A DNA stretch of 64,000 nt, taken from assembly GCA_029210625.1 (NCBI GenBank), contig JARGFU010000021.1, forward strand, positions 1 to 64,000, in the 5' to 3' direction. Position 1 is the first letter of the stretch. Each line of letters starts with the position of its first letter. The notes below the pieces were generated by a model. That model did no database searches. It was given only the letters and a program-made list of their open reading frames with translations, and had not been told where the DNA came from. Origin of the DNA: Deltaproteobacteria bacterium. GTDB lineage: Bacteria; Myxococcota; Myxococcia; SLRQ01. Made by a program: the position numbers and the translations under genes. Below, in pieces: positions 28,940 through 38,554 of the stretch.

Positions 28940-29848
28940 TCAGGCCTTGGGGTGGGCCTTGTCGTAGACCGCCGCGAGCTGCTCCACCGAGACGTGGGTG
29001 TAGCGCTGGGTGGTCGAGAGCGAGCTGTGGCCCAGGAGCTCCTGGATGGCCCGCAGGTCCGCCCCGCCGCCCAGCAGGTGGGTGGCGAAGCTGTGGCGCA
29101 GGGCGTGGGGGGAGAGGTTGTGGCGCAGCGCCACGATCCGCACCTGCCGGTCCAGCCGGCGGGCCACCGAGCGGGGCGTGAGGCGCTCCCCGTAGCGGTT
29201 GAGGAAGACGGCCCGCTGGGTCCGCGGGGGCTTCAGCTCGCGGCGCCGGTCCAGCCAGCGATCGAGGGCGAGGACGGCCTTGCTGCCCAGGGGCACCATC
29301 CGCTCCTTGCCGCCCTTCCCCAGCACCCGGACGGTGCGGCTGTCGAGGTCGAGGTCCAGCAGGTCGAGGGAGGTCAGCTCCGAGACCCGCAGCCCGGCCC
29401 CGTAGAGGGTCTCCAGGATCGCCTTGTCCCGCACCCCCAGGAGGGCGTCGTCGTCCGGGCTCTCCACCAGGGCGATGACGTCGTCCACCGGGAGGGCGCG
29501 GGGCAGGCGGCGGCGCTGCTTGGGGGTGGCCAGGAGCACCGCCGGGTTCTGTTCGACCACGCCGACCTCGGCGAGCCAGCGGAAGAAGGAGCGCATGGAC
29601 GCCAGCTTGCGCATCAGGGTCGCCGCCGAGGCCCGGGCGTGGCGCTGGGCGAGGAAGCCGCGCAGCACCTCGAGATCGATCGCGCGCCAGGTCTCGCCGT
29701 CGTCGCCCGGGAGGGCCTTGCCCCGGGACTCCAGCCACTCGTGGAGCTGGACCAGATCGGAGCGGTAGGCCCGGGCGGTCTGGACGGACTGCCCGCGGAT
29801 GGCGATCAGCTCGTCGATGAAGGCTTCCACCCAGCGCACGGGACCCAT
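28940..29848 (-). CDS. xerC: Tyrosine recombinase XerC
   Basis: Resolves chromosome dimers at dif together with XerD. Catalytic residues are visible in order: Arg in [12 protein letters not shown], Lys in [11 protein letters not shown], His-xx-Arg in [14 protein letters not shown], His in [12 protein letters not shown] and Tyr in RYTHVS. 302 residues from the ATG at 29848. First gene of xerC-hslV-hslU, an order also found in other bacteria. No phage or integron context, so a housekeeping recombinase. Confidence 0.94.
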   Translation of the reverse strand: MGPVRWVEAFIDELIAIRGQSVQTARAYRSDLVQLHEWLESRGKALPGDDGETWRAIDLEVLRGFLAQRHARASAATLMRKLASMRSFFRWLAEVGVVEQNPAVLLATPKQRRRLPRALPVDDVIALVESPDDDALLGVRDKAILETLYGAGLRVSELTSLDLLDLDLDSRTVRVLGKGGKERMVPLGSKAVLALDRWLDRRRELKPPRTQRAVFLNRYGERLTPRSVARRLDRQVRIVALRHNLSPHALRHSFATHLLGGGADLRAIQELLGHSSLSTTQRYTHVSVEQLAAVYDKAHPKA

Positions 29849-29942
29849 GATAGCGGCCCCCGATCCTGGCGCCAGAAAATGTCCTACCCCGTCGCCTGCT
29901 GGCGACCTGGACCTACATCCTGGCCTATGCTCGGGCGCGGCC

Positions 29943-30989
29943 ATGCCCCGCCGACCGACGACCTCTCCCTTCGCCCTGCACCAGACCTTCGTGGATCTGC
30001 TGCGGGCGGCCTCCCACATCGCGGTACCGGTGGTGGCCCTGGTGGTCCTCACCGTCGGCGGCGCCCTGGGCTACCACCTCCTGCTGGACCTGGGCCCCCT
30101 CGACGCCCTCTACCAGTCGGTGACCACCCTCTCGACCGTCGGCTTCAGCGAGCTGGTCCCCTTCACCGACGACGCCAAGATCTTCACCATCGCGCTGGTG
30201 ATCCTGGGGGTGGGCACCGTCTTCTATACCCTCACCCTGGTGGTCGCGACGGTGATCGAGGGTGAGCTTCGAACCCGCTTCCGGAGTCGGATCATGCAGC
30301 GAAAGATCGAGAGCCTCGACCGGCACTACGTCCTCTGCGGCTACGGCCGGGTGGGGGTCGAGGTCGCCCGCGGCCTCGCCGAGCGCGGAGAGGCCTTCGT
30401 GGTCGTCGATCAGGATCCCGGTGCCGTGCAGCGCTCCCGGGAGCAGGGCTACCTCACGGTCGAGGGCTCGATCACCGAGGAGGAGATCCTGCGGGAGGCC
30501 GGCACCCACCGGGCCAAGAGCCTGATCGCCACCGCCAACTCCGATGCGGTGAACACCTACGTGGCGCTGACGGCCAAGCACCTGCAGCCCGAGATCTTCG
30601 TGGTCGCCCGCTCGGAGATCCCCGGCAGCGACCAGAAGCTGCGGCTGGCCGGCGCCGATCAGGTGATCTCGCCCCACGCCCTCTCCGGGCGCCGGATGAT
30701 GCTCTCGGCGGTCCAGCCCCTGATGACCGACTTCATGGACACCCTCTCCGCCGGCCGCTTCGGCGAGCTGGTCCTGGCCGAGTTCAACGTGACGGCCGGG
30801 TCGCCCCTCAACGGCAGCGCCCTCTCGCAGGCCTTCACCCACGCCCCCTCCGTGCGGGTGCTGGGCATCCGGCGCACCGACGGGGAGATCATCGTGGGCC
30901 CCAAGGGCAGCCACGTCCTGGGTGAGGGGGACATGGTCATCCTCCTGGCCGACGAGGACCAGATCGCCCGCCTCCACGCGATCGACTGA
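29943..30989 (+). CDS. Potassium channel with RCK (TrkA-N/TrkA-C) domains
   Basis: 348 residues. Two membrane helices (ASHIAVPVVALVVLTVGGAL and FTIALVILGVGTVFYTLTLV) flank a pore helix and a filter reading TLSTVGFSE, close to the TVGYG of K+ channels. The RCK_N domain starts with HYVLCGYGRVGVEVARGL (NAD-type Rossmann), and a TrkA-C-like domain ends the protein (RVLGIRRTDGEIIVGPKGSH). Likely a tetrameric K+ channel gated by a nucleotide or ion bound to the RCK ring. Divergent from xerC. The Phe-Ser ending of the filter is less usual than Tyr-Gly. Confidence 0.92.
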   Translation: MPRRPTTSPFALHQTFVDLLRAASHIAVPVVALVVLTVGGALGYHLLLDLGPLDALYQSVTTLSTVGFSELVPFTDDAKIFTIALVILGVGTVFYTLTLVVATVIEGELRTRFRSRIMQRKIESLDRHYVLCGYGRVGVEVARGLAERGEAFVVVDQDPGAVQRSREQGYLTVEGSITEEEILREAGTHRAKSLIATANSDAVNTYVALTAKHLQPEIFVVARSEIPGSDQKLRLAGADQVISPHALSGRRMMLSAVQPLMTDFMDTLSAGRFGELVLAEFNVTAGSPLNGSALSQAFTHAPSVRVLGIRRTDGEIIVGPKGSHVLGEGDMVILLADEDQIARLHAID

Positions 30990-31060
30990 CGCCGGCCTCT
31001 CGAGGCGCGCCAAGTCCGCGAAAAATTTGAATCCGGGGTGTGATCCGGGCGTCCCCGGGT

Positions 31061-31066
31061 TAGGTT
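31061..31066 (+). promoter_or_regulatory. Putative -10 box (TAGGTT) of a leaderless transcript
   Basis: TAGGTT ends seven bases before the ATG at 31074; no ribosome site is present between. Confidence 0.4.
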
Positions 31067-31073
31067 CCCCGCC

Positions 31074-32690
31074 ATGCGCACGACCGATCGACTCGCCTCC
31101 TACACCCTCACCTCCTCCCTCGTCCTCCTCGGCCTGCTGGTGCTCCTGGCCCCGCCGGCCCGGGCCGCCGACGCGAAGGAGACCGAGGCGGTCGCCGGGG
31201 CTGCCGCCGAGGCCGCGCCGGAGAAGCCGGCCATCGTGCTCAACCCGACCCCCCCGCCCCCGGATCTCGACTGGAAGAAGGGCAAGGGCACGTACCTGGC
31301 CGACAGCCTCCCCCTCCTCGAGGCCTTCGAGCCGGCGGAGATCGGCCCCCACCCGGTCATCCTCATCCTGGTCGACGCGCTTCGCCCCGACCACCTGAGC
31401 TTCCACGGCTACCCGCGGGAGACCAGCCCCAACCTCGACGCCTTCGCGCGGGACGGCCTCTCCTTCGACCGCTTCTACGTGGCGGCCCCCTGGACCCGGC
31501 CCTCGACCACCTCGATCCTCACCGGGCTGACCCCGACCCGCCACCGCACCCAGTGCGAGGGGATCCGGCTCTCGCCGGCCTTCGAGACCCTCCCCGAGGC
31601 GCTGAACAAGCTGGGCTACAAGACCGCCGGCGTGGTGGGCAACGGCAACGGCGCGGGCATCGCCGGCCTCGACCAGGGCTTCAAGCACTACCAGGACACC
31701 AAGTTCTTCAAGGGCCTGCCCACCGCCGATATGGTCTTCGACGAGGTCGGCGCCTGGCTCGACGCGAACAAGAAGCTGAAGAAGAGCTTCATGTTCACCT
31801 TCGTGGTCGATCCCCACGACCCCTACCACGGCCCCTCCCCCGAGGCGGAGGCGCGCTGGCTCTGGGAGGGTCACCCCGAGATCCTCCGCGTGCCGCGCTG
31901 GGAGTACCCGAAGGGCAAGGACCCCACCCCCGACCAGCGGCGGGCGATGATCGCCGTCTACGACTCGGCGGTGCGCTACACCGACGAGGCCCTCGGCCGC
32001 CTCTTCGCCCGCCTGAAGAAGAACGGGCTCTGGGACCGGGCCACGATCATCGTCACCGCCGACCACGGCGACGGCTTCGGCGAGCACCGCTTCTACAAGC
32101 ACGCCCACCACTTCTGGGAGGAGGTCGTCCGGGTGCCGATGATCATCCGCTCCCCCAAGATCCCCGCCGCCTCCCGGGGCCGGCGGGTGGACACCCTCGC
32201 CTCCTCGGTCGACATCTGGCCGACCATCGTCCAGATCGCCGGCGGCAAGCCCGACGCCTACGCCCGGCCCGGGGCGAGCCTCTTCGACGTCGCCGCCGGC
32301 AAGATCGATCCGGCGAGCCGCCGCATCTTCAGCGAGTACAACTGCTTCGGCATCTCGCGGCAGATGATGGTGGCCGGCAAGTACAAGGTGGTGCTCCAGC
32401 AGCCCGCCGACGAGGAGGAGTTCATGCGGACCGTGACCCGCAAGGACCTCCTGCCCTCCGTCATCTTCGATCGCGAGGAGCTGCAGGCCTGGGACCTCGA
32501 GGCCGATCCCCTCGAGGAGAAGAACCTGGTGCCCGGCACCGATCCCGCGAAGGCCCCGCCCGAGATCAAGGCCCTGCTCCAGGAGATGCGGAAGTACATC
32601 GAGACCCAGCCGGGAGGCCCGGCGATGCAGGCCGGGGAGATGGACGAGGCGACCGAGGCGAACCTCCGGGCGCTGGGCTACATCCAGTAG
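31074..32690 (+). CDS. Exported sulfatase-fold hydrolase with Thr in place of the sulfatase Cys
   Basis: 538 residues with a signal peptide (LVLLGLLVLLAPPARA). The alkaline-phosphatase core has a metal Asp in LILVDALRPDHLS (about 101), ADHGDGFGEH and a C-terminal substrate region. The nucleophile position, which is Cys or Ser in CxPxR of true sulfatases, reads WTRPSTTSILTG with Thr (about 141). Thr is the nucleophile of phosphotransferases such as EptA or LtaS, so phosphoester rather than sulfate chemistry is likely. The C-terminus reads EANLRALGYIQ. It converges with the glycosyltransferase gene across a repeat. Substrate unknown. Confidence 0.88.
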   Translation: MRTTDRLASYTLTSSLVLLGLLVLLAPPARAADAKETEAVAGAAAEAAPEKPAIVLNPTPPPPDLDWKKGKGTYLADSLPLLEAFEPAEIGPHPVILILVDALRPDHLSFHGYPRETSPNLDAFARDGLSFDRFYVAAPWTRPSTTSILTGLTPTRHRTQCEGIRLSPAFETLPEALNKLGYKTAGVVGNGNGAGIAGLDQGFKHYQDTKFFKGLPTADMVFDEVGAWLDANKKLKKSFMFTFVVDPHDPYHGPSPEAEARWLWEGHPEILRVPRWEYPKGKDPTPDQRRAMIAVYDSAVRYTDEALGRLFARLKKNGLWDRATIIVTADHGDGFGEHRFYKHAHHFWEEVVRVPMIIRSPKIPAASRGRRVDTLASSVDIWPTIVQIAGGKPDAYARPGASLFDVAAGKIDPASRRIFSEYNCFGISRQMMVAGKYKVVLQQPADEEEFMRTVTRKDLLPSVIFDREELQAWDLEADPLEEKNLVPGTDPAKAPPEIKALLQEMRKYIETQPGGPAMQAGEMDEATEANLRALGYIQ

Positions 32691-32710
32691 GGGTCGCGTT
32701 TCGTGCTCGC

Positions 32711-32751
32711 GGCTGCGAGCTGCGAGCTATCATCTATCAGCTGTCAGCTTC
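32711..32751. repeat. GAGCT-type repeat (family A) between convergent genes
   Basis: Short direct and inverted copies of GCTGCGAGCT and AGCTGTCAGCT. It overlaps the last codons of the glycosyltransferase gene, so it supplies that protein's C-terminus (KLTADR). Related copies are at 44545-44705 and 62759-62796. Confidence 0.65.
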
Positions 32752-33896
32752 TGGTAGACGGTCTCGCAGGCCCGAGCCACGTTCTCCCAGGTGTTCGCCC
32801 GGGTGAAGCGTTCGGCGGCTTCCTGGAGCGCCTGGCGCCGCCCGGGGTCCTCGATCACTCCGAGCACCGCCTCTGCGAGCGCCTCCGGCGACGCACCACC
32901 GGCGACGACCCCCGCCTCCTCTCCGAGGCCCGCGGCGGCCGCGAGGGTCGTGACGACGGGGACGCCGAGGCCGATGGCGTTGAGGATCTTCAGGGGCAGC
33001 CCGCCGGGCTCCGTACGGGGGACGAGGAGCAGGCCCGCGGCGACGATCCAGCGGGCGGCGGCGGCGGCGTCGGGGGCCTCGACCACCCGCACCGCTCCCT
33101 CCTTCAGCCCACCCTCCTGCACGACCCGCTCCCGCGCCTCCGGGGGATCGTGGGAGACGATGAGCAGCCGCAACCCCGGGCGCTCCTCTCCGAGCCAGCG
33201 GACCGTCGCGAAGAGGCGGGGGAGGTCCTGGTAGGGATCGAGGTTGCCGGCGTAGGCCACCCAGGGTCCCGCCCCCAAGCTTCGGGCCAGCGCTGCCCGG
33301 TCCAGCCCCGGCGCCTGCTCGGCGGCCGGGCTGATCCCCGGAGGCAGCACCTCCCCCACGAAGTCCGCGCGATCCTCGGGTGCCCGCAGGCGCAGGCAGG
33401 CGTCGGAGGCGGCCGGCAGGCGCCGGTCGAAGAGCAGACCGGCCAGGGGCGCGAGCGGCCCGAGCAGGCGGGCGCGGCCGGCGCCGGCCCAGCTCTCCAG
33501 CTCGGCCTCGAGGTTCCCGTGCACCTGGTGCACCACCGGGATGCCGAGGGCCCGCCCCGCGAGCAGCGCCGCCAGCCCGCCCTCGTGGTTGTGGCCGTGG
33601 AGCACCTCCATCCGGCGGGTCGCGGGGTCCGAGAGCAGCCTGCCGAGCAGGGCGAGGTCGTTCACCGGCCGGGCCAGGCCCGGGCTGGAGCGCAGCGCGG
33701 AGGGCACCCCCGGCAGGGGCGGGCTCCGGTGGAGGGTGACCCGCGGGGGGACCTCACCGTCGAGGCGGCCGGCATAGCAGAAGAGGTGCACCTCGTGGCC
33801 GAGGGCGGCCTGCGCCCGCATCAGCTCGAAGAGGTAGCCCTGGGTGCCCCGCAGCGCCGGGAAGGGCGAGGCCAGGACGTGGCCGACGCGCGTCAC
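32730..33896 (-). CDS. GT4-family glycosyltransferase
   Basis: 388 residues with two Rossmann domains. The N-terminal half has GHVLASPFPALRGTQGYLFE and VLHGHNHEGGLAALLAGRAL; the C-terminal half has VAYAGNLDPYQDLPRLF and LLLVPRTEPGGLPLKILNAI, with the family's EPGGLPLK sugar-nucleotide motif in which the usual first Glu is followed closely by the second acidic site. Probably transfers a sugar to a lipid or glycan at the cytoplasmic face. Last gene of a four-gene operon; GTG start at 33896 overlaps the phosphodiesterase stop (GTGA). Its last codons lie in a repeat. Confidence 0.88.
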   Translation of the reverse strand: MTRVGHVLASPFPALRGTQGYLFELMRAQAALGHEVHLFCYAGRLDGEVPPRVTLHRSPPLPGVPSALRSSPGLARPVNDLALLGRLLSDPATRRMEVLHGHNHEGGLAALLAGRALGIPVVHQVHGNLEAELESWAGAGRARLLGPLAPLAGLLFDRRLPAASDACLRLRAPEDRADFVGEVLPPGISPAAEQAPGLDRAALARSLGAGPWVAYAGNLDPYQDLPRLFATVRWLGEERPGLRLLIVSHDPPEARERVVQEGGLKEGAVRVVEAPDAAAAARWIVAAGLLLVPRTEPGGLPLKILNAIGLGVPVVTTLAAAAGLGEEAGVVAGGASPEALAEAVLGVIEDPGRRQALQEAAERFTRANTWENVARACETVYQKLTADR

Positions 33897-35530
33897 TCGA
33901 AGTACCCCATCGCCGCGAGCCGCTCGCGGACCCGCGCCGCCTGCTCCGGCGTGTAGGGGGTCTCGCTCACCGGCCGGGGCGGGGCGGCCACGAGGCCGAG
34001 GGCCTCGCGCAGCAGTCCGGCGCCGTCGGCGATGGGCAGGGCGGCGGGGAGGGAGGCGAGGCGGGCCTCGAAGGCCGGGCCGGCGAGGGCGAGGATCCCC
34101 TCCCGGCGGTGGACCCCCAGGGGCGCCCTCCCCTTCCCGCCCAGGCGCGCCGCCCCGGAGAGGCGGCTGACCACGGGCCCGGGGCCGGCGGCGCCCAGCG
34201 CGGTGAGGCGGTAGCCCCGGTGCCGGCCCAGCTCCAGGGTCAGATCCGGCGCCTCCTCGGCGGCCCGCCCCCGGTGCAGCTCCCGGCGCGGCAGCACCGC
34301 CTCCACCAGGGGCTCCCCGGTCTCGGGGTGCCGCAGCCCGAGCAGGTGCGCGCTGATGGCCCGCTCGAGCACCTCGGCGTCCTCGGGCCGGACGGTGCCC
34401 AGGGGCTCGCGGCCCCGGAGGTTGAAGCGCACCGAGGGGGCGTAGGTGAGGGACTCGGAGAAGGCCGCCGAGCGGGAGATCTCCACCGCTCCCAGGCGCC
34501 GCCCGGTCTCCAGGCGCGAGGGCCAGTCCGTGTGCCGGCCCAGGCTCCGGAAGAGCTGCTCCTTGAGGCGGCCCGGCAGGTGGCGCAGGGCCGCGGCCTG
34601 CAGCGCCTCCCGGCCCCGTCGCCCGAGGCCGGCGGCGCCGCGAGGGGGCGAGCGCAGCGCGGTGAAGCCACCGGCGGCCAGCGCCCGGTTGGGGTGGAAG
34701 ACCTCGTCGGAGGAGGACTCCATGCCGTGATCGCTGACCAGGATCACCGAGGTCCCCTCCCCCGAGAGCGCCAGCATCCGGGCCAGCCCCGCGTCCGCCT
34801 GCCGGTGGATCCGCTCCACCGCCTCGGCCTCTCGCGGCGTGACCCGCGCGGGCCGGCGCGGGGCGTGGGGATCGGCGAAGGCCAGGAAGTGGTGGCCCAC
34901 CGTGTCGGTCTCGCCGAGGTGGATGGCGAAGAGGTCCCAGGGCTCCTCGGCGAGGAGGACCTCGGCGTAGCGCAGCTTGGTCCGGAGGCCCCGCTCCAGG
35001 GCGAGGAGCGCCCGCTCGTGCCAGCCCGGCCCGACGGAGAGCTCGTCGATCTCGGCGAAGGGCCAGGGCCCGAGCGCGCGGCGCAGGGCGGCGTGCCGTG
35101 CGGCGGGCCAGGCGGCGTCGGCCGGCGCCCGCAGCGCGACCGGCGCGTCGAAGCCCGCCAGGAGGAAGCCGCCCGGCAGGCGGGGCGGAGGGTAGGTGCC
35201 GGGGAAGCCCAGCGCGCAGACCCGCGCGCCGGCCTCGGCGGCCTCCTCCAGGACCGTCCGCACCCGCGGGCGGCCGCTGTGGAAGCGCGGCGCGTAGCCG
35301 CCCGGCTGCCAGCGCATGAAGTCGAGGACGCCGTGCTCCGAAGGGGGCAGCCCGGTGAAGAAGGAGGCCCAGGCGGGGAAGGTCACCGGCGGCCGGGTGC
35401 TCTCGAGCACGGCGCGCCCGCCCCGCGCGAGGAGCCCGGCCAGCGCCGGCAGCTTCCCGGCCTCGAGGAGGGGATCGATGATCGCCCAGTCGGCGCCATC
35501 GAGCCCCACGAGGAGCACGCGCGCCCCCAT
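33893..35530 (-). CDS. Type I phosphodiesterase-like alkaline-phosphatase-superfamily protein
   Basis: 545 residues without a signal peptide or anchor. The core opens at once with VLLVGLDGADWAIIDPLLEA; nucleophile region PPVTFPAWASFFTGLPPSEH with Thr; later LGETDTVGHHFLAFAD and LVSDHGMESS supply metal ligands. This is the pattern of the type I phosphodiesterase/nucleotide pyrophosphatase family. The C-terminus RERLAAMGYFE is a variant of the LGYVQ tail of its neighbours. Lacking a signal, it may act in the cytoplasm, unlike the other four enzymes. Third gene of the operon, 19 bases after the sulfatase-fold gene. Confidence 0.87.
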   Translation of the reverse strand: MGARVLLVGLDGADWAIIDPLLEAGKLPALAGLLARGGRAVLESTRPPVTFPAWASFFTGLPPSEHGVLDFMRWQPGGYAPRFHSGRPRVRTVLEEAAEAGARVCALGFPGTYPPPRLPGGFLLAGFDAPVALRAPADAAWPAARHAALRRALGPWPFAEIDELSVGPGWHERALLALERGLRTKLRYAEVLLAEEPWDLFAIHLGETDTVGHHFLAFADPHAPRRPARVTPREAEAVERIHRQADAGLARMLALSGEGTSVILVSDHGMESSSDEVFHPNRALAAGGFTALRSPPRGAAGLGRRGREALQAAALRHLPGRLKEQLFRSLGRHTDWPSRLETGRRLGAVEISRSAAFSESLTYAPSVRFNLRGREPLGTVRPEDAEVLERAISAHLLGLRHPETGEPLVEAVLPRRELHRGRAAEEAPDLTLELGRHRGYRLTALGAAGPGPVVSRLSGAARLGGKGRAPLGVHRREGILALAGPAFEARLASLPAALPIADGAGLLREALGLVAAPPRPVSETPYTPEQAARVRERLAAMGYFE

Positions 35531-35549
35531 CTCCGATGCCCGCGCGGCC

Positions 35550-37442
35550 CTACTGCACGTAGCCGAGGGCCCGCAGGTCCTCCTCGAGGGCGGCGTCGAC
35601 CTCCACGGCCTCGCCGCTCTTCTTCTTCGGCGGCGGGCGGCCGGCGAGGTGCCCCTCGAGCACCGACTGCAGCTCGGCGACGCGGGGATCGTCTGCGGCC
35701 AGCGGGCGCGCCTCGCCCGGATCGGCGGCGAGATCGTAGACGGCCAGCGCGGGGAGCCCGTTGGGGTTGCCCTCGTTCGCCTTCACCAGCTTCAGGCCGT
35801 CCCAGTAGAGGCCGGTGAGGACCGCGCCGTCGTGATCCTCCTCCATGAGCACCGGCCGCGGCTCCGGCGGGGTCTCGGCCAGGAGCGGCACGCCGTCCAT
35901 CTCGGGCGGCAGCGCCACGCCGGCCAGCGCGAGCAGGGTCGGCGTCACGTCGATCTGCGCGGCGGGATCGCGGCGGGTCGTGCCCCCCTGCTCTCCCCCG
36001 GCCAGGCGCACGAGGAGGGGCACCCGCACCTGCTCCTCGAAGAGGGTGCGCCCGTGCCAGAAGCCTCCGTGGTCGGCGAACTCCTCCCCGTGATCGGCGG
36101 TCATCGCCACGACGGTGGTCTCGAGGAGGCCGCGCTCCTCCAGGCCCTTCATCAGGTCCCCGAAGGCGGCGTCCCAGTAGGTGACCTCGCCCTGGTAGAG
36201 CCCCCGCAGGTAGGGCGCCTGGGAGATCTCGGGCTCCGGAGTCCGCACCCGGGCCACGCCCTTCCCGTTCCAGGGCCGCTCCACGTAGGGGTCGTGGGGA
36301 TCCATGTAGTGGACCCAGAGGAAGAAGGGGCCGTCGCCCAGCTCGTCGACCAGCGCCAGCGCGTCCCGGGTGATCGTCGGGCCCTCACCGTAGAAGCGCT
36401 CGACGACCAGCGCGTCGGAGAGCCTCTCCTGGATCAGGCGGGCGACGTTGATGACCGAGAGGCGCTGGGCGGCGCCCTCTGCGCCCAGGGGTCGCGAGGG
36501 GGCGTGGTAACGGTAGGCCGAGAAGCCCCGCTCGAAGCCGAAGTCCGGGGCGAGGTTCACGTTGGTGACCGAGGCCGCGGTGGCGTAGCCAGCCTTCCGG
36601 AAGGCCTCGGCCAGGTTGGGCCCCTCGCTCGGCAGCGGATCGACCTTGTGCTGGACGCCGTGGCGCCCGGGCTGCTGGCCGGTGAGCAGGGTCGAGACGG
36701 CGGGCCGGGTCCAGGCGGCGTTGGCGTAGAAGTTCTCGAAGCGGACGGCCTCGGCGGCGAAGGCATCGAGGTGGGGCGTCGCCCCCTCGGGGCCGCCCCA
36801 GGGGCCGGTGCTGTCCGCCCGCAGGGTGTCGGTCACGACCAGCACGACGTTCGGCCGCACCTTGCTCGCCTGGCCCTCGGCGTCGCTGGCCGCGGCGGGG
36901 CTGCCGGCGAGGAGGGCACGCCCGAGGAGGAAGAGGCCCACGAAGAAGACCAGGGAGGCCAGGCCCAGGGGCAGCCGGCGGGTCAGGGAGCGCACGGCGA
37001 GGGCCACCCCGAGGGCCAGGAGGGTGCCGCCGAGCAGGGCGAGCAGGGCCGCCACCGGCAGGGAGAGCCCGCCATCCCGGCTGATCCGGAAGGTGCCCAG
37101 GACCGTGAAGCCCAGGTCCGCGGCCAGGAAGGCAGAGAGGGCCCCCACCCCGCCGCGCGCGGCGAGGAAGGCGAGCAGGCGCCGCTGGGTGAGGACGCCC
37201 AGGAGGGGCAGGAGCACCATCCCCAGGCCCACGCCGGCGACCGCACCGAGGATGCCGTGCAGCCCCGCCGCGAAGACCGAGAGGCCCGCGCCCTCGGCGG
37301 CGGAGAGCCCGCCGCTCGCGATCATGGCCAGGGCCTCACCGGTGCCCGCCAGGGCGAGCCCGATGGCGCCGCCCGCGAGGGCCTCTCCGAGCGGCCGCAG
37401 CCGCTCCCGAACGCTCTTCTTCTCCACGGCTCCCTCGCTCAA
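35550..37442 (-). CDS. Membrane-anchored sulfatase-fold hydrolase with Thr nucleophile position
   Basis: About 630 residues. The N-terminal third has five to six hydrophobic segments (for example GLHGILGAVAGVGLGMVLLP and LGLASLVFFVGLFLLG), then an extracytoplasmic catalytic domain: VVLVVTDTLRADSTGPWGG (metal Asp), ANAAWTRPAVSTLLTG with Thr at the nucleophile position, MDPHDPYVERPW, and TADHGEEFADHGG. This architecture resembles lipid phosphotransferases (LtaS/EptA) more than soluble sulfatases. The end is EEDLRALGYVQ. The TTG at 37442 overlaps the flippase-like gene's stop (TTGA); a GTG at 37427 is the alternative start. Confidence 0.87.
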   Translation of the reverse strand: MSEGAVEKKSVRERLRPLGEALAGGAIGLALAGTGEALAMIASGGLSAAEGAGLSVFAAGLHGILGAVAGVGLGMVLLPLLGVLTQRRLLAFLAARGGVGALSAFLAADLGFTVLGTFRISRDGGLSLPVAALLALLGGTLLALGVALAVRSLTRRLPLGLASLVFFVGLFLLGRALLAGSPAAASDAEGQASKVRPNVVLVVTDTLRADSTGPWGGPEGATPHLDAFAAEAVRFENFYANAAWTRPAVSTLLTGQQPGRHGVQHKVDPLPSEGPNLAEAFRKAGYATAASVTNVNLAPDFGFERGFSAYRYHAPSRPLGAEGAAQRLSVINVARLIQERLSDALVVERFYGEGPTITRDALALVDELGDGPFFLWVHYMDPHDPYVERPWNGKGVARVRTPEPEISQAPYLRGLYQGEVTYWDAAFGDLMKGLEERGLLETTVVAMTADHGEEFADHGGFWHGRTLFEEQVRVPLLVRLAGGEQGGTTRRDPAAQIDVTPTLLALAGVALPPEMDGVPLLAETPPEPRPVLMEEDHDGAVLTGLYWDGLKLVKANEGNPNGLPALAVYDLAADPGEARPLAADDPRVAELQSVLEGHLAGRPPPKKKSGEAVEVDAALEEDLRALGYVQ

Positions 37443-38542
37443 CTCTCGCCCCCGGCCGCCAGCGCCGGCTCGGGTTCGGAGAGGACCTCGTCGGTGGTCG
37501 TCGCGCCCTCGGCCTCCTCGGGGAAGATGTCGATGGCCCGCACGCCGGCCGAGAGCTCCTCGATCTGCGGGGCGTAGTCCCGGCCCCGGGTGACGAAGAC
37601 CAGCCCGCCCAGCAGCGAGAAGGCCTCTCCCCCGATGAAGCCGAGGGTGCCCAGGAGGGCGGCCTGCTCCACCGGCACGCCGATCCGGGAGAGGAGGAAG
37701 ACGAAGGCGCCCTCCCGCACCCCGAAGCCCGAGAAGGAGACCGGCACCAGGGTGGCGACGATCATCAGGGGCGCCACGAAGAGGATCTCCGAGGCCTTGA
37801 TGTCGGCCCCCACCGCCTCGGCGGTGAAGAGGTACATGCTGGCGGTGCAGAGGTGCACCAGCACCCCGTAGAAGGTGGCGATGCCCAGCACCTTGCGCTG
37901 GTGCGCGAAGCGGCCGGCCGCCTCGGCGGCCTTGCCGATCTTGTCGCGCAGCCCGAAGAACCTCGGGACGAACCAGCGGTTGAGGGCCTCCACCGCGCCC
38001 GGCTTCACCAGGAGGAAGAAGGCCAGCCCCACCGGCACGAAGAAGACGCCGAAGAGGGAGACGAGGCCCTCGGTGGGCACGAAGCGCTGGCCGCCCGGGA
38101 GGGTGACGAGCACCAGCAGGCCCAGGGCGAAGAGGCCGATGACCTTCTCGACCAGGATGACCGCGATGCTGCGGGCGGGGGCCTTGGCGTGGCGGGCGAT
38201 GTCGTAGGCGCGGTAGCCGTCGAGGCCGATGGTGCTGGGCACGACGATGCCGATGAAGCGCCCGACCAGGAAGGAGCCGATGAGGTGCCGCAGGGGCACC
38301 TCGAGATCCTGCCCCCGCAGGAGCCAGCGCCAACGAAGGATGGCCGAGAAGATCCCGGTCCCCTTCACCAGCATGACCGGAACGAGCCAGAGCAGGTTGG
38401 CCGCCGCCCAGGTGGCCTCGAGCTTGTCGAGGTCCAGCTTGCGGGCGAGCAGCACCAGGATGCCGATGGAGAGCGCGAGCTTGAGCCCGCTGAACGCCAC
38501 CTTACGCAGCCTGCTTCCCTTTGTTGCTTTCATGGCAGCCAT
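37439..38542 (-). CDS. Flippase-like membrane protein (UPF0104 / LPG synthase TM region family)
   Basis: 367 residues with about eight membrane segments. VPSTIGLDGYRAYDIARHAK, VILVEKVIGLFALGLLVLV and PVSFSGFGVREGAFVFLLSR are the family's conserved features (the last with the Gly-xx-Glu pattern). Relatives include the lipid-moving domain of MprF and YbhN-type proteins. As first gene of an operon with two alkaline-phosphatase-superfamily enzymes and a GT4 enzyme, it probably moves a lipid-linked substrate or product across the membrane. A TTGACA-type promoter lies just upstream. Confidence 0.88.
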   Translation of the reverse strand: MAAMKATKGSRLRKVAFSGLKLALSIGILVLLARKLDLDKLEATWAAANLLWLVPVMLVKGTGIFSAILRWRWLLRGQDLEVPLRHLIGSFLVGRFIGIVVPSTIGLDGYRAYDIARHAKAPARSIAVILVEKVIGLFALGLLVLVTLPGGQRFVPTEGLVSLFGVFFVPVGLAFFLLVKPGAVEALNRWFVPRFFGLRDKIGKAAEAAGRFAHQRKVLGIATFYGVLVHLCTASMYLFTAEAVGADIKASEILFVAPLMIVATLVPVSFSGFGVREGAFVFLLSRIGVPVEQAALLGTLGFIGGEAFSLLGGLVFVTRGRDYAPQIEELSAGVRAIDIFPEEAEGATTTDEVLSEPEPALAAGGES

Positions 38543-38554
38543 GCTAAGAGCGTA

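Noticed and set aside
28940-29848. Tyrosine recombinase as sign of a mobile element
   Set aside because: The protein is a standard XerC in the common xerC-hslV-hslU order, with no attachment site or phage genes.
31074-32690. Annotation as arylsulfatase
   Set aside because: The Cys or Ser needed for formylglycine is Thr, so I call it a sulfatase-fold hydrolase or phosphotransferase-like enzyme.
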